Source: 66-474 sp035695065 (lineage in GTDB: Bacteria > Pseudomonadota > Gammaproteobacteria > Xanthomonadales > Rhodanobacteraceae). From it: a stretch of DNA of 64,000 bases. The notes under the pieces were generated by a model. The model searched no databases. It saw only the letters and a list, made by a program, of their open reading frames with translations, and was not told where the DNA came from. The stretch lies in the NCBI GenBank assembly GCA_035695065.1, contig DASSEW010000058.1:1-64000 (forward strand), read 5' to 3'. Of the stretch, positions 26,051 through 35,067 are shown piece by piece. The first letter of the stretch is position 1, and the number at the start of each line of letters is the position of its first letter. Both the position numbers and the translations under genes were made by a program.

Positions 26051-28233
26051 TCGCCTTGGCCGCCATCGCGCTTGCCGCAAGCGTTGCGACGCAGGCGCCG
26101 CAATGGCATGACAGCCTGCAGTGGCGCGGGCAGGCCGCGAGCATGACCGCGCAATCCGACGGCGGCTTCCTGCTGCACGACGCGCAAGGCGAGCGTTCGA
26201 TTCCGGCGCAGCCGCTGCACGTACAGACCGCGAGCACCTTGTTCGATGGCCTGTACGCGATGGCGCAGGACGACCTTCGCCAGGACTCGGTCACGTCCAT
26301 CAAGGACGATGCGTTCGACCACGGTCGGCCGATGCCTTGCATCTGCTTCGAGACCGGCGCCAAGTGGCACTACGTGTGGACGCGCGACCTGTCCTACTCG
26401 GTGGATATCGGCCTGTGGCGCTACGACGCGGCGCGCTCGCGCAACGGACTGCTGTTCAAGCTCTCGGGCGTGCGCGTGCCCGGTGTGCCGCAGGGTCCGT
26501 TCGTGATGCAGGACACCGGCTCGGGCGGAAGCTGGCCGATCAGCACCGATCGCGTGGTCTGGTTCCTGGCCGCGCGCCACCTGCTTGACGACAAGGCGTT
26601 CGCCGACACGACATGGCGGGCGTTGACCGCGACGCTCGCCCAGGATCGCGAATACGTGTTCGACGCGAACATGGGCCTGTATCGCGGCGAAACCTCGTTC
26701 CTCGACTGGCGCGAGCAGAGCTACCCGGCGTGGACCGCGAACAACGTGGTGCCGATCGCGCAGTCATTCGCGCTGTCCACCAATGTGCTGCACTATGAAG
26801 CGCTGCAGCTCGCCGCGAGCATGGCCGCGCAACGTCGTGACGCGCGGGCTTCGGAATACCGCGCGCAGGCGGCGGCATTGAAAGCCGCGATTAACGCGCA
26901 CTTCTGGCGTGGCGATCGCGGCATGTACATGAGCTACATCGGCGGTGATGGAGCACCGTACGAAGCCTACGACCTGCTCGGCATTTCACTCGCGATCGAG
27001 AGCGGCGTGGCGGATGCCGACCGCGCGCGACAGTCGCTGGCGAATTATCCCGCTTGGCCAGCGGGCAGCCCGGTGATCTGGCCCGAGCGCGCCGACCAGC
27101 CGATCTATCACAACCGCGCGATCTGGCCGTTCGTCAGCATGTACGCGTTACGTGCCGCGCGCACGCTCGACGATCCCGCACACATCGCGTTCGAAATCGA
27201 GTCGCTGATGCGCGGCGCCGCGCTTGCCGGTTCCAACATGGAGAACTACGAACTCGCCACCCAGGCGACGCACGTGGACGAGGGCAAGCTCAGCGGTCCG
27301 GTGGTGGATTCGCCGCGGCAGTTGTGGTCGGTCGCGGGCTACCTCGACATGGTCAGCGAAGGCGTGTTCGGCCTGACGAGCGACGGCCGGATCGAACCCA
27401 AGCTGCCGGTTTCGCTGGTGCCGATGTTGTTCGGCAGCAGGGGCGAAATCAGCCTGCAGTTGCCACGGCAGCGCATTACCTTGCGGCGTCCGGACAACCT
27501 GGATGGCAACCTGCTGGTCGCCGATCGCGTCACGCGCCACGGCAATGAAAGCGTGGTGTTGCTGAAGGCGATCCAGGTGCCCGAACTCAAGTTGCGCGAG
27601 GGCGCGCCGCTGTATGCACCGGCCACGCCCGTTGCGCCCTCCGTGGCTCGCGACGGTAGCAACTGGATCGTGCGCGCGCCCGATGCCGGCATGCTTTATG
27701 TCAACGGAAAACGCATCAGCGCCATCCATGGCACGCAGGGCGTTCCGGTTGCGAAAACGTTGCAATGCTTCAGCGTCACCAAGCTCGGAACGGGCGGCAT
27801 CGAATCGCTGCAAAGCCCGCAGCACTGCGAAGGTCCCGTGGTCGAAATCTCCGGCGCGTGGCCGCGCGCCTGGACCGCGCCGGCCGGCGGTCGCTACCGG
27901 CTCGCGCTGGAGTATCGCAACGACCACGGCCCGATCAATACCGGCATCACCGCCGCGGTGAAACGCATGACGATCCGCTGCTTGGGCAGTGCGCCACAGA
28001 CCGTGCCGGTCGTGATGCCGCATAGTGCCGGCATGCAGCGCTCCACCACGGGCAGCTTCACCGCCAATGCAGGCGCGCGCTGCACGTTTCAACTCGGGCA
28101 GGGCTTCAACATGAGTTTCCTCGCGCACAATGCGCATTACACCGGCGGCGCCGGTGGCAGCAGCGGTCCGTTGAACGAGGCGGACGTCGGCCCGCTGCGG
28201 ATCGTGCCGCTGGCGCAAGGGGGCGCGCGATGA
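26047..28233 (+). CDS. exported (alpha/alpha)6-barrel glycosidase-like protein
   Basis: A 728-residue protein with an N-terminal signal-like segment (MIALAAIALAASVATQA). Its centre has features of six-hairpin glycosidases of the GH15/GH63/debranching type: HYVWTRDLSYSVDIGLW near residues 109-125, SGGSWPISTDRVVWF, TSFLDWREQSYPAW, YEAYDLLGISLAIE and YHNRAIWPFVSMYALRAAR. The last 200 residues look like beta-domains. The exact family is uncertain; a debranching or exo-glucosidase role on maltodextrins fits the operon. Both ends overlap neighbours by four bases (ATGA), so it is translationally coupled to the GH31 gene and the MFS importer. Confidence 0.6.
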   Translation: MIALAAIALAASVATQAPQWHDSLQWRGQAASMTAQSDGGFLLHDAQGERSIPAQPLHVQTASTLFDGLYAMAQDDLRQDSVTSIKDDAFDHGRPMPCICFETGAKWHYVWTRDLSYSVDIGLWRYDAARSRNGLLFKLSGVRVPGVPQGPFVMQDTGSGGSWPISTDRVVWFLAARHLLDDKAFADTTWRALTATLAQDREYVFDANMGLYRGETSFLDWREQSYPAWTANNVVPIAQSFALSTNVLHYEALQLAASMAAQRRDARASEYRAQAAALKAAINAHFWRGDRGMYMSYIGGDGAPYEAYDLLGISLAIESGVADADRARQSLANYPAWPAGSPVIWPERADQPIYHNRAIWPFVSMYALRAARTLDDPAHIAFEIESLMRGAALAGSNMENYELATQATHVDEGKLSGPVVDSPRQLWSVAGYLDMVSEGVFGLTSDGRIEPKLPVSLVPMLFGSRGEISLQLPRQRITLRRPDNLDGNLLVADRVTRHGNESVVLLKAIQVPELKLREGAPLYAPATPVAPSVARDGSNWIVRAPDAGMLYVNGKRISAIHGTQGVPVAKTLQCFSVTKLGTGGIESLQSPQHCEGPVVEISGAWPRAWTAPAGGRYRLALEYRNDHGPINTGITAAVKRMTIRCLGSAPQTVPVVMPHSAGMQRSTTGSFTANAGARCTFQLGQGFNMSFLAHNAHYTGGAGGSSGPLNEADVGPLRIVPLAQGGAR

Positions 28234-29729
28234 ACCGAAAGCCCGCGCTGTCGTTCTGGCAGATCTGGAACATGTGCTTCGGGTTCCTCGGAATCCAGTT
28301 CGGCTTCGCGCTGCAGAACGCCAACGTCAGCCGCATCTTCCAGACGCTCGGCGCGGGCGTCGGCGACATCCCGGCACTCTGGATCGCCGCGCCGCTGACC
28401 GGCCTGATCGTGCAGCCGTTGATCGGACATTTCTCCGATCGCACCTGGGGCCGGCTCGGGCGCCGCCGCCCGTATTTCCTCGCCGGTGCGGTGCTGGCGA
28501 CGCTCGCCTTGCTGTGGATGCCCAATTCGTCCGCACTGTGGATCGCGGCCGGGTTGCTTTGGATCATGGACGCGTCGTTCAACATCGCGATGGAGCCGTT
28601 CCGCGCCTTCGTCGGCGACCAGTTGCCGACGCGGCAGCATGCGCTGGGCTACGCGATGCAGAGTTTCTTCATCGGCGTCGGCGCGGTGATCGCCTCGCTG
28701 TTGCCGTGGCTGCTGGCGAAGTGGGGCGTGGCCAACACGGCACCGGCCGGCGCGATTCCCGCGACGGTGAAGTACGCGTTCTACTTTGGCGGCGCGGTGC
28801 TGTTCGGTTCGGTGCTGTGGACGATCTGCACCACGCGCGAATATCCGCCCGACACGCTGCTCGCGTTCGAGGAAACCGCGGAAGAAACGAACGCGCCCGC
28901 AGTGCAACGCGGCCGCGCACGTGGCAAGGGCATCGGGTGGCTCGTCGCGGGCATCGCCGGCGCGGTGCTGATCAAACTCTACGCGCTCGACCACGATCTC
29001 TACCTGCTCGCCGCGGGCATGATCGCGTGGGGGCTGTCGCTGCTGTGGATGGCGCGCGCGGGCAACCGCCGCGGCACGCTCGCGCAGGTGCTGTCCGACC
29101 TGCACGCGATGCCGACCGCGATGCGTCGGCTCGCGTGGGTGCAATTCTTCTCGTGGTTCGCGCTGTTCGCGATGTGGATCTACACCACGCCGGCGGTCAC
29201 CGCGGTGCAGTTCGGCAGCAGCGATCCGCAATCGGCCGCCTACAACGCCGGAGCGAACTGGGTGGGCGTGCTGTTCGCCGCCTACAACGGCTTCGCCGCG
29301 CTGGCCGCCATCGTGATTCCGTTGATGGTGCGGCGCTTCGGCTTGCGCGTCAGCCATCTCGTCAATGTCGTACTCGGTGGCGCCGCACTGGTCTCGTTTC
29401 TGTTCATCCGCGATCCGCACTGGCTGCTGCTGTCCATGGTCGGCGTCGGCTTCGCGTGGGCATCCATCCTGTCGCTGCCCTACGCGTTGCTGTCGGACAG
29501 CCTGCCCGCCGCGAAGATGGGCGTGTACATGGGCATCTTCAATTTCTTCATCGTAATCCCGCAATTGCTGGCCGCGAGCGTGCTCGGCGTGCTGCTGAAG
29601 ATCGGATTCCACGACCAGCCGATCTACGCGCTCGCCATCGGCGGCGTCAGCCTGGTCGTCGCGGGCCTTTGCACGCTGCGCGTGCGCGAGCCGGGAACAC
29701 TCCCCGAGCCCGCGGGCGAAGCCGCGTGA
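28230..29729 (+). CDS. MFS sugar importer, SLC45/maltose type
   Basis: A 499-residue twelve-span transporter of the SLC45/GPH-like group that includes bacterial maltose and plant sucrose carriers. Signatures: FWQIWNMCFGFLGIQFGFALQNAN at the start, the loop 2-3 motif DRTWGRLGRRRPYF, and MDASFNIAMEPFRAFVGD. Proton symport of maltose or maltodextrin across the inner membrane is the likely role, delivering substrate to the cytosolic GH13 enzyme and glucokinase. It overlaps the glycosidase gene by ATGA and the esterase gene by GTGA. Confidence 0.9.
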   Translation: MNRKPALSFWQIWNMCFGFLGIQFGFALQNANVSRIFQTLGAGVGDIPALWIAAPLTGLIVQPLIGHFSDRTWGRLGRRRPYFLAGAVLATLALLWMPNSSALWIAAGLLWIMDASFNIAMEPFRAFVGDQLPTRQHALGYAMQSFFIGVGAVIASLLPWLLAKWGVANTAPAGAIPATVKYAFYFGGAVLFGSVLWTICTTREYPPDTLLAFEETAEETNAPAVQRGRARGKGIGWLVAGIAGAVLIKLYALDHDLYLLAAGMIAWGLSLLWMARAGNRRGTLAQVLSDLHAMPTAMRRLAWVQFFSWFALFAMWIYTTPAVTAVQFGSSDPQSAAYNAGANWVGVLFAAYNGFAALAAIVIPLMVRRFGLRVSHLVNVVLGGAALVSFLFIRDPHWLLLSMVGVGFAWASILSLPYALLSDSLPAAKMGVYMGIFNFFIVIPQLLAASVLGVLLKIGFHDQPIYALAIGGVSLVVAGLCTLRVREPGTLPEPAGEAA

Positions 29730-30706
29730 GCGTGCGCCGCGGGATGCTTACGTTGCTGTTGGCGCTCGCGCCGATATCGGCAATGGCCGCGCAGCAGGTC
29801 GCGGATCGCTGCACGCCGGCCATGACTACGCTGCAGCTCGACGCGCCGGCCTTCGCACCCGAACGCATCACGGTGGATATCTACCTTCCCGGCGATTACG
29901 CGCGCTCCGGTCGCGCGCGCTATCCGGTGCTGTACGCCAACGATGGCCAGGACATGGAAGCGGTCAAGCTGGTGCCGACCCTTGCCGGGCTTTGCCGACG
30001 ACGCGCGCTCCGCGAGCCGATCGTGGTCGCGGTACACATGTTGCGCGATCGCGCGAGCGGCTACGGGCTCTCTGATCGGGCTACCCGCCGCAGCATCGTT
30101 GGCGGCTCGAAGATCGGGCCGATCGGCACGCGCGCCTACGACTATTCGCAGTGGTTCGCGACCCAGCTCGTGCCGTACGTTGACGCGCATTACCGCACGC
30201 TGCGCAGCCCCCGCGCCCGCAGCGTGCTCGGCTGGTCGCTGGGTGCGCTCAACGCATTCAACCTCGGCTGGAATCATCCGGAAACGTTCGGCACGGTCGG
30301 CGCGTTCTCGCCTTCGTTCTGGCTCGCCGCCGACCGCAGCAGCGACGAAACCGCGCAGCGCACGCGTCTGGCGCAACGCATGGTGGATCGCGGGCCGAAG
30401 CGGAAGGGGATGCGGTTCTGGATCGCGGCGGGCACCGCCGAGGAAACCAACGACCGCGACCACGATGGCGTGATAGACGTGATTGACGACATCGGCGATC
30501 TCGTCAATGGCTATCGTGCGCCGGATGGTTTCCATGAGCGCGGCCTGCGCCAGCTCGGTTACACCATCAACATGGATTACGCCGCGCACTCCGACAGCGC
30601 TGCCGATGTGTCCGTCTACCTGCTGCCCGGCGGACAGCACAACCAGGCGTCGTGGGCGAAGATGCTGCCGCTGTTCCTGCGTTGGGATTACGGCACGCGC
30701 GGATGA
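29726..30706 (+). CDS. exported alpha/beta-hydrolase esterase
   Basis: A 326-residue protein with a signal peptide (RRGMLTLLLALAPISAMAA) and an esterase-D/Fes-like fold: DIYLPGDYARSGRARYPVLYANDGQ, the nucleophile elbow GWSLGALNAF, and a late His in PGGQHNQASW. It may deacylate sugars or act on another ester. The GTG at 29726 is chosen because it overlaps the MFS stop (GTGA) like the other genes here; ATG 29744 is the alternative. It is the last gene of the locus, and a hairpin (GCGGCGC ... GCGCCGC) follows the stop at 30707-30724 without a T tract. Confidence 0.8.
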   Translation: MSVRRGMLTLLLALAPISAMAAQQVADRCTPAMTTLQLDAPAFAPERITVDIYLPGDYARSGRARYPVLYANDGQDMEAVKLVPTLAGLCRRRALREPIVVAVHMLRDRASGYGLSDRATRRSIVGGSKIGPIGTRAYDYSQWFATQLVPYVDAHYRTLRSPRARSVLGWSLGALNAFNLGWNHPETFGTVGAFSPSFWLAADRSSDETAQRTRLAQRMVDRGPKRKGMRFWIAAGTAEETNDRDHDGVIDVIDDIGDLVNGYRAPDGFHERGLRQLGYTINMDYAAHSDSAADVSVYLLPGGQHNQASWAKMLPLFLRWDYGTRG

Positions 30707-30761
30707 GCGGCGCGCAGGCGCCGCATCGGTCTTCGGGCATCGATGCGGGTATGAAGGGGAG

Positions 30762-30836
30762 TGGTGGGCGCAACAGGGATCGAACCTGTGACCCCTACCA
30801 TGTCAAGGTAGTGCTCTACCGCTGAGCTATGCGCCC
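30762..30836 (-). tRNA. tRNA-Val (GAC)
   Basis: A full cloverleaf reads on the minus strand: acceptor GGGCGCA/TGCGCCC, D arm GCTCAGCGGTAGAGC, anticodon stem ACTACC/GGTAGG with the loop TTGACAT (anticodon GAC), T arm with GGTTCGATCC, discriminator A and an encoded CCA at 30764-30762. Confidence 0.97.
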
Positions 30837-30850
30837 CCGAAGGGCCGCAG

Positions 30851-30879
30851 ACTATAGCGTGATCGTGGCCGGGGCTCAA
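30851..30879 (-). promoter_or_regulatory. promoter of tRNA-Val
   Basis: On the minus strand TTGAGC (30879-30874) and TATAGT (30856-30851) are 17 bases apart. Transcription would begin about seven bases before the mature tRNA end at 30836. Confidence 0.75.
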
Positions 30880-31004
30880 TTCCCGTTCCCCGGGCCGGCA
30901 GCTCGGGCGTGCAAACAAGACGTGGCTTTCATTGCGGCGATCCCACACTCGCTTGCACAGGGCACGCGCGCCGACCGCCCGCGCGGATGCAAGAGGAGCC
31001 CAGC

Positions 31005-32015
31005 ATGAGCCGCCGACTGAAACCGCTCTCGCAACAGACCATCGTGATCACCGGCGCCTCCAGCGGCATCGGCCTCGCCACCGCGCAGGCCGCCGCCCTC
31101 GAAGGGGCGAAGCTGGTGCTTGCCGCGCGCGACGAGGCCAGCCTGAAGAAGATCGTGCAGGAAATCGAATCGCACGGGGGCGAGGCGATTCATGTCGTCG
31201 CCGACGTCGGCGAGCGCAAGCAGGTGCAGGCGATCGCCGATCGCGCACTCGAGCGCTTCGGCGGCTTCGACACCTGGGTCAACGATGCCGGCGTCAGCAT
31301 CTACGGCCACCTGGAAGACGTCAGTGACGAGGATCACCACCGCCTGTTCGACACCAACTTCTGGGGCGTGGTGTACGGCTCGCAGATCGCGCTGAAGCAC
31401 CTGCGTGCGAACGGCGGCGCCTTGGTCAACCTCGGCAGCGTCGCTTCCGACATGTCGCTGCCGTTGCAGGGCATGTACTCCGCCAGCAAGCACGCGATCA
31501 AGGGCTTCACCGATGCGCTGCGGCTGGAGCTGGAAGAGCAGCACGCGCCGGTATCGGTGACGCTGATCAAGCCGACTTCGATCGCCACGCCGTTCGCGCA
31601 ACACGCGAAGAATTACCTGGATCGCGAACCGACGCTGCCGCCGCCGCTGTACAAGCCGGACGACGTGGCGCAGGCGATCCTGTATGCGGCCACGCACCCG
31701 GTGCGCGACATCTACGTCGGGGGCGCGGGCAAGGTGATGACGACGCTCAACAAGAATTTCCCGTCGGTGATGGACAAGGTCGGCAGCGGGATGATGACAC
31801 GCATGCAGATGCGCGACGAATCGGCGCATCCGCGCGCGGACAGCCTGGCGCACGCCGGCAGCGACGGCGAGGTCGAGGGCGATTATCCGGATCGACATCC
31901 GCGCCACAGCCTGTACACGCCGATCTCGCGGCATCCGCTGATGGCCGGCGTCGTCATCGCCGCGGCGGGCGCGGCAGCGGCGGCGATGTTGCAAGGAAGG
32001 CACAGGCACATGTAG
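31005..32015 (+). CDS. membrane-anchored short-chain dehydrogenase, paralogue 1
   Basis: A 336-residue classical SDR: NAD(P) site TGASSGIG near residue 16, the NDAG motif (WVNDAGV), catalytic Ser in NLGSVASD and YSASK, and a hydrophobic C-terminal helix (MAGVVIAAAGAAAAAML) that probably anchors it. GAGGAG precedes the ATG. A close paralogue with the same layout lies at 43891-44883, the two bracketing the PQQ-dehydrogenase/oxidase block. The substrate is unknown. Its stop codon TAG is the first TAG of an adjoining REP element. Confidence 0.88.
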   Translation: MSRRLKPLSQQTIVITGASSGIGLATAQAAALEGAKLVLAARDEASLKKIVQEIESHGGEAIHVVADVGERKQVQAIADRALERFGGFDTWVNDAGVSIYGHLEDVSDEDHHRLFDTNFWGVVYGSQIALKHLRANGGALVNLGSVASDMSLPLQGMYSASKHAIKGFTDALRLELEEQHAPVSVTLIKPTSIATPFAQHAKNYLDREPTLPPPLYKPDDVAQAILYAATHPVRDIYVGGAGKVMTTLNKNFPSVMDKVGSGMMTRMQMRDESAHPRADSLAHAGSDGEVEGDYPDRHPRHSLYTPISRHPLMAGVVIAAAGAAAAAMLQGRHRHM

Positions 32016-32032
32016 GGCGGGTATTGCCCGCC
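32012..32032 (+). repeat. single REP-like palindrome
   Basis: One unit, GTAGGGCGGGTATTGCCCGC plus C. Its TAG at 32013-32015 is the stop codon of the preceding short-chain dehydrogenase. Confidence 0.8.
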
Positions 32033-32064
32033 GGCGATTGCGAGATCAACCGAGGAGACCTCTC

Positions 32065-32475
32065 ATGCTTCAGCAATCAACCGTTTCACTCGACGACGCC
32101 CGGCGCATGATCATGGCCGGCGAAGCCAAGGCGCGCGAGATCGGCCAGCCGATGAACATCGCGGTGGTGGACAACGGCGGCAACCTCGTCGCCTTCGAAC
32201 ACATGGATGGCGCTTGGAAGGGCAGCGTGGACATCGCGATGGACAAGGCGTTCACCTCGGCCATGTTCGTGCTGCCGACCAAGGGTCTTGCCGAGAAGGC
32301 GCAACCTGGCGAACCGTTCTACGGCATCCAGGTTTCCAACCAGGGCCGGGTGATGATTTTCCCCGGCGGCATTCCGCTGAAGCAGGATGGCCAATGCCTC
32401 GGCGCGATCGGCGTGAGCGGCGGCGACAATGCGCAGGATCAGGCCGTGGCGGAGGCGACGGTCGCCGCGCTGTAA
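32065..32475 (+). CDS. GlcG/HbpS-family protein
   Basis: A 136-residue protein of the DUF336 (GlcG/HbpS) family: ARRMIMAGEAKAREIGQPMNIAVVDNGGNLVAF, GSVDIAMDKAFTSAMF, FYGIQVSN and the Gly-rich end GAIGVSGGDNAQDQAVAEA. Members bind heme or small cofactors or stabilise partner enzymes; the role here is unknown. It has no signal peptide. GAGGAG precedes the ATG at 32065. It lies between the SDR and the DUF4142 gene, upstream of the PQQ dehydrogenase. Confidence 0.85.
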   Translation: MLQQSTVSLDDARRMIMAGEAKAREIGQPMNIAVVDNGGNLVAFEHMDGAWKGSVDIAMDKAFTSAMFVLPTKGLAEKAQPGEPFYGIQVSNQGRVMIFPGGIPLKQDGQCLGAIGVSGGDNAQDQAVAEATVAAL

Positions 32476-32604
32476 TCCGCTGCCCGCAACGGTTTGCGGC
32501 GCATGCGGTGAGTGGCGTGTGAATTTGCAGAAACCGTTTGACGGCGTCCACGCCGAAGCCTATTTTCGAAAAGTGATGTATCCACTGGCAAGGATGCCGG
32601 TCGA

Positions 32605-33117
32605 ATGAAAAGGATGTTTCCCGCTGTTGCGTTGCTCGCGTTCTTCGCGATGCCGCATCTCGCATTCGCGCAGGCGTCGCCGCAGGACCAGAAATGGCTG
32701 CAGCAGGCGCACCAGACCAATCTCGCTGAAATCGCCACCGGCAAGCTGGGCGAGCAGAGCGGCCACACCGAATCCGTCCGCATGATCGGGCACACGCTCG
32801 CGACCGACCATGCCGAGATGGATGCGAAGCTTCAGAAGCTCGCCGAACAACTGCACGTGAAGTTGCCGGGTGCGCCGAATGCCCAGCAGAAGGCGATCAT
32901 GGATCAGCTGCAGCAACAGCATGGCATGCAGTTCGACCAGACGTGGGTGCATGACGAAAAGGACGGCCACATCCAGGCGATCGAGCTGACCACGTTCGAA
33001 GCCAACCACGGTACGGCACCGCAGGTGAAGCAGCTCGCGGTCGAAGCGCTGCCGAAGTTGAAGAAGCACTTCAAGTTGCTGGCGCACGCTGCGTCGGAGC
33101 TGCACGGCGGCCCATGA
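32605..33117 (+). CDS. DUF4142 exported protein
   Basis: A 170-residue protein with a signal peptide (MKRMFPAVALLAFFAMPHLAFA) and a helical DUF4142 domain: HQTNLAEIATGKLGEQSGH, RMIGHTLATDHAEMDAKL, QLAVEALPKLKKHF. Ferritin-like in shape, it is often His-rich and envelope-located; no activity is established. It precedes the PQQ dehydrogenase on the same strand with an 84-base gap. Confidence 0.85.
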   Translation: MKRMFPAVALLAFFAMPHLAFAQASPQDQKWLQQAHQTNLAEIATGKLGEQSGHTESVRMIGHTLATDHAEMDAKLQKLAEQLHVKLPGAPNAQQKAIMDQLQQQHGMQFDQTWVHDEKDGHIQAIELTTFEANHGTAPQVKQLAVEALPKLKKHFKLLAHAASELHGGP

Positions 33118-33201
33118 GTTGAGTGCGGAGTCGCGGGCGCGAGCAACGCCCGAGTGCCCGGCGGGATTGCCGGTCATCAAAATCGGATCACGGAGGATGC
33201 G

Positions 33202-35067
33202 ATGAAAAGGCTTGTGTTGACCCTTGCGGTATGCGCCGCGTTGCCCATGCTGCTGCCCAACGCGCAAGCCGCACAGAAGAAGCCGGCACCCGCCAGCTCC
33301 GCGAACAACGCCCAGCAGGGCAGCGGCGGTTCGCAGGATCCGCAGCAGATGCAGACCGATCCCGCGCAATGGGTGATGCCGGGCAAGAACTACTACGGCC
33401 AGCGCTTCAGCAAGCTCGACCAGATCAACGCCGACAACGTCAAGGACCTGACCGTGGCGTGGACGTTCTCCACCGGCGTGCTGCGCGGGCACGAGGGCGC
33501 GCCGATCGTGGTGGGCGACACGATGTACATGATCACGCCGTGGCCGAACGTGGTTTACGCGCTGGATCTGAACAACGACGGCGCGATCAAGTGGGTGTTC
33601 AAGCCGCACCCGGATCGCGCTTCCCAGGGCGAAGCCTGCTGCGACGTGGTCAACCGCGGCCTCGCCTACTCGGACGGCAAGCTCTTCTTCAACACGCTGG
33701 ACGACCACACCATAGCGGTGGACGCCAAGACCGGCAAGGAGATCTGGGACACCAAGCTCGGCGACATCAACAAGGGCGAGACGATGACGATGGCGCCGCT
33801 GGTGGTGAAGAACCACGTGCTGGTCGGCAACAGCGGCGCGGACATGGGCGTGCGCGGCTGGCTGAAGTCGCTGGATGCCAACACCGGCCAGGTGCAGTGG
33901 ACGGCTTATTCGACCGGCCCCGACAAGGACGTGCTGATCGGATCGGATTTCAAGCCGCCGTATCCGGAGGACAACGGCAAGGACATGGGCGTCACCACCT
34001 GGGCCAACAAGGCCTCGTGGATGATCGGCGGCGGCACGGTATGGGGCTGGATCACCTACGATCCGAAGTTGAACCTCATCTATTACGGCACCGCCAATCC
34101 GGGACCGTGGAACCCTTACCAGCATCCGGGCCTGAACTTCTGGACCTGCACCCTGTTCGCGCGCGATCCCGACACGGGCATGGCGAAGTGGGCGGTGCAG
34201 TGGAACCCGCACGACACGCACGACTACGACGGCATCAACGAGAGCGTGCTGTTCAACGCCAAGATCGATGGCCAGGAACGCGAGCTGCTCGCGCATCCGG
34301 ATCGCAACGGCTATCTGTACGTGCAGGATCGCACCACCGGCAAGATCATTTCGGCCGAGCCGTTCATGGCCGACACCAACACGATCGAGCGCGTCAGCCT
34401 GCAAACCGGCGCGCCGGTGGTCAATCCGGCCAAGGTGCCGCAGCTCAACAAGACGATCACGAACGTGTGCCCCGCCGAAACCGGCGGCAAGGACTGGCAG
34501 CCCAGCGCGTATTCGCCGCAGACCGGACTGTTGTACATCCCGCATAACCACATCTGCGAAGACATCGAGGCCTACAACACCAGCTACATCGCGGGCACGC
34601 CTTACGTCGGCGTCAAGATCCAGATGAAGAAAGGCCCGGGCGGGTGGGGCGGCGCGTTCAGCGCCTACGATCCGGTGCATGCGAAGACCGTGTGGTCGGA
34701 CCACGAACACTTCCCGGTCTGGAGCGGCGCATTGGTCACCGCCGGCGGCGTTGCCTTCTATGGCACCATGGACCGCTGGTTCAAGGCGGTGGACGCCAGG
34801 ACCGGCAAGCTGCTCTGGAAGTTCCGGGTCGGCTCCGGAATCATCGGCCAGCCGATCGCGTACAAGGGTCCGGACGGGCGCGAGTACATCGCGATCCCCG
34901 CGGGCGTGGGCGGTTGGGCCGGCGCGATCGTCGCCGGCGACCTCGATCCGCGCGATCCGTATGGCGCGACCGGGTTCACCGGTGCGACCCAGGACTTGCC
35001 CGACTACACGGCGAAAGGCGGCACGCTGTACGTGTTCGCGTTGCCGAAGGCGGGAGGGTCGCCGTGA
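33202..35067 (+). CDS. PQQ-dependent alcohol dehydrogenase, atypical active site
   Basis: A 621-residue periplasmic quinoprotein of the methanol/ethanol dehydrogenase family, with a signal peptide (MKRLVLTLAVCAALPMLLPN ... A). The eight-bladed propeller and the adjacent-Cys disulfide are visible (GEACCDVVNRG, C146-C147). Electrons from alcohol oxidation would pass to the cytochrome c at 36204. Metal-site Asn299 is kept (TANPGPWN), but the Glu of the usual GAELG motif is Asp214 (GADMG), and the catalytic Asp of the usual PGDN is Leu311 (HPGLNFW). CGGAGG precedes the ATG. Its TGA overlaps the next gene's ATG. No PQQ synthesis genes are in the window. Confidence 0.88.
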   Translation: MKRLVLTLAVCAALPMLLPNAQAAQKKPAPASSANNAQQGSGGSQDPQQMQTDPAQWVMPGKNYYGQRFSKLDQINADNVKDLTVAWTFSTGVLRGHEGAPIVVGDTMYMITPWPNVVYALDLNNDGAIKWVFKPHPDRASQGEACCDVVNRGLAYSDGKLFFNTLDDHTIAVDAKTGKEIWDTKLGDINKGETMTMAPLVVKNHVLVGNSGADMGVRGWLKSLDANTGQVQWTAYSTGPDKDVLIGSDFKPPYPEDNGKDMGVTTWANKASWMIGGGTVWGWITYDPKLNLIYYGTANPGPWNPYQHPGLNFWTCTLFARDPDTGMAKWAVQWNPHDTHDYDGINESVLFNAKIDGQERELLAHPDRNGYLYVQDRTTGKIISAEPFMADTNTIERVSLQTGAPVVNPAKVPQLNKTITNVCPAETGGKDWQPSAYSPQTGLLYIPHNHICEDIEAYNTSYIAGTPYVGVKIQMKKGPGGWGGAFSAYDPVHAKTVWSDHEHFPVWSGALVTAGGVAFYGTMDRWFKAVDARTGKLLWKFRVGSGIIGQPIAYKGPDGREYIAIPAGVGGWAGAIVAGDLDPRDPYGATGFTGATQDLPDYTAKGGTLYVFALPKAGGSP

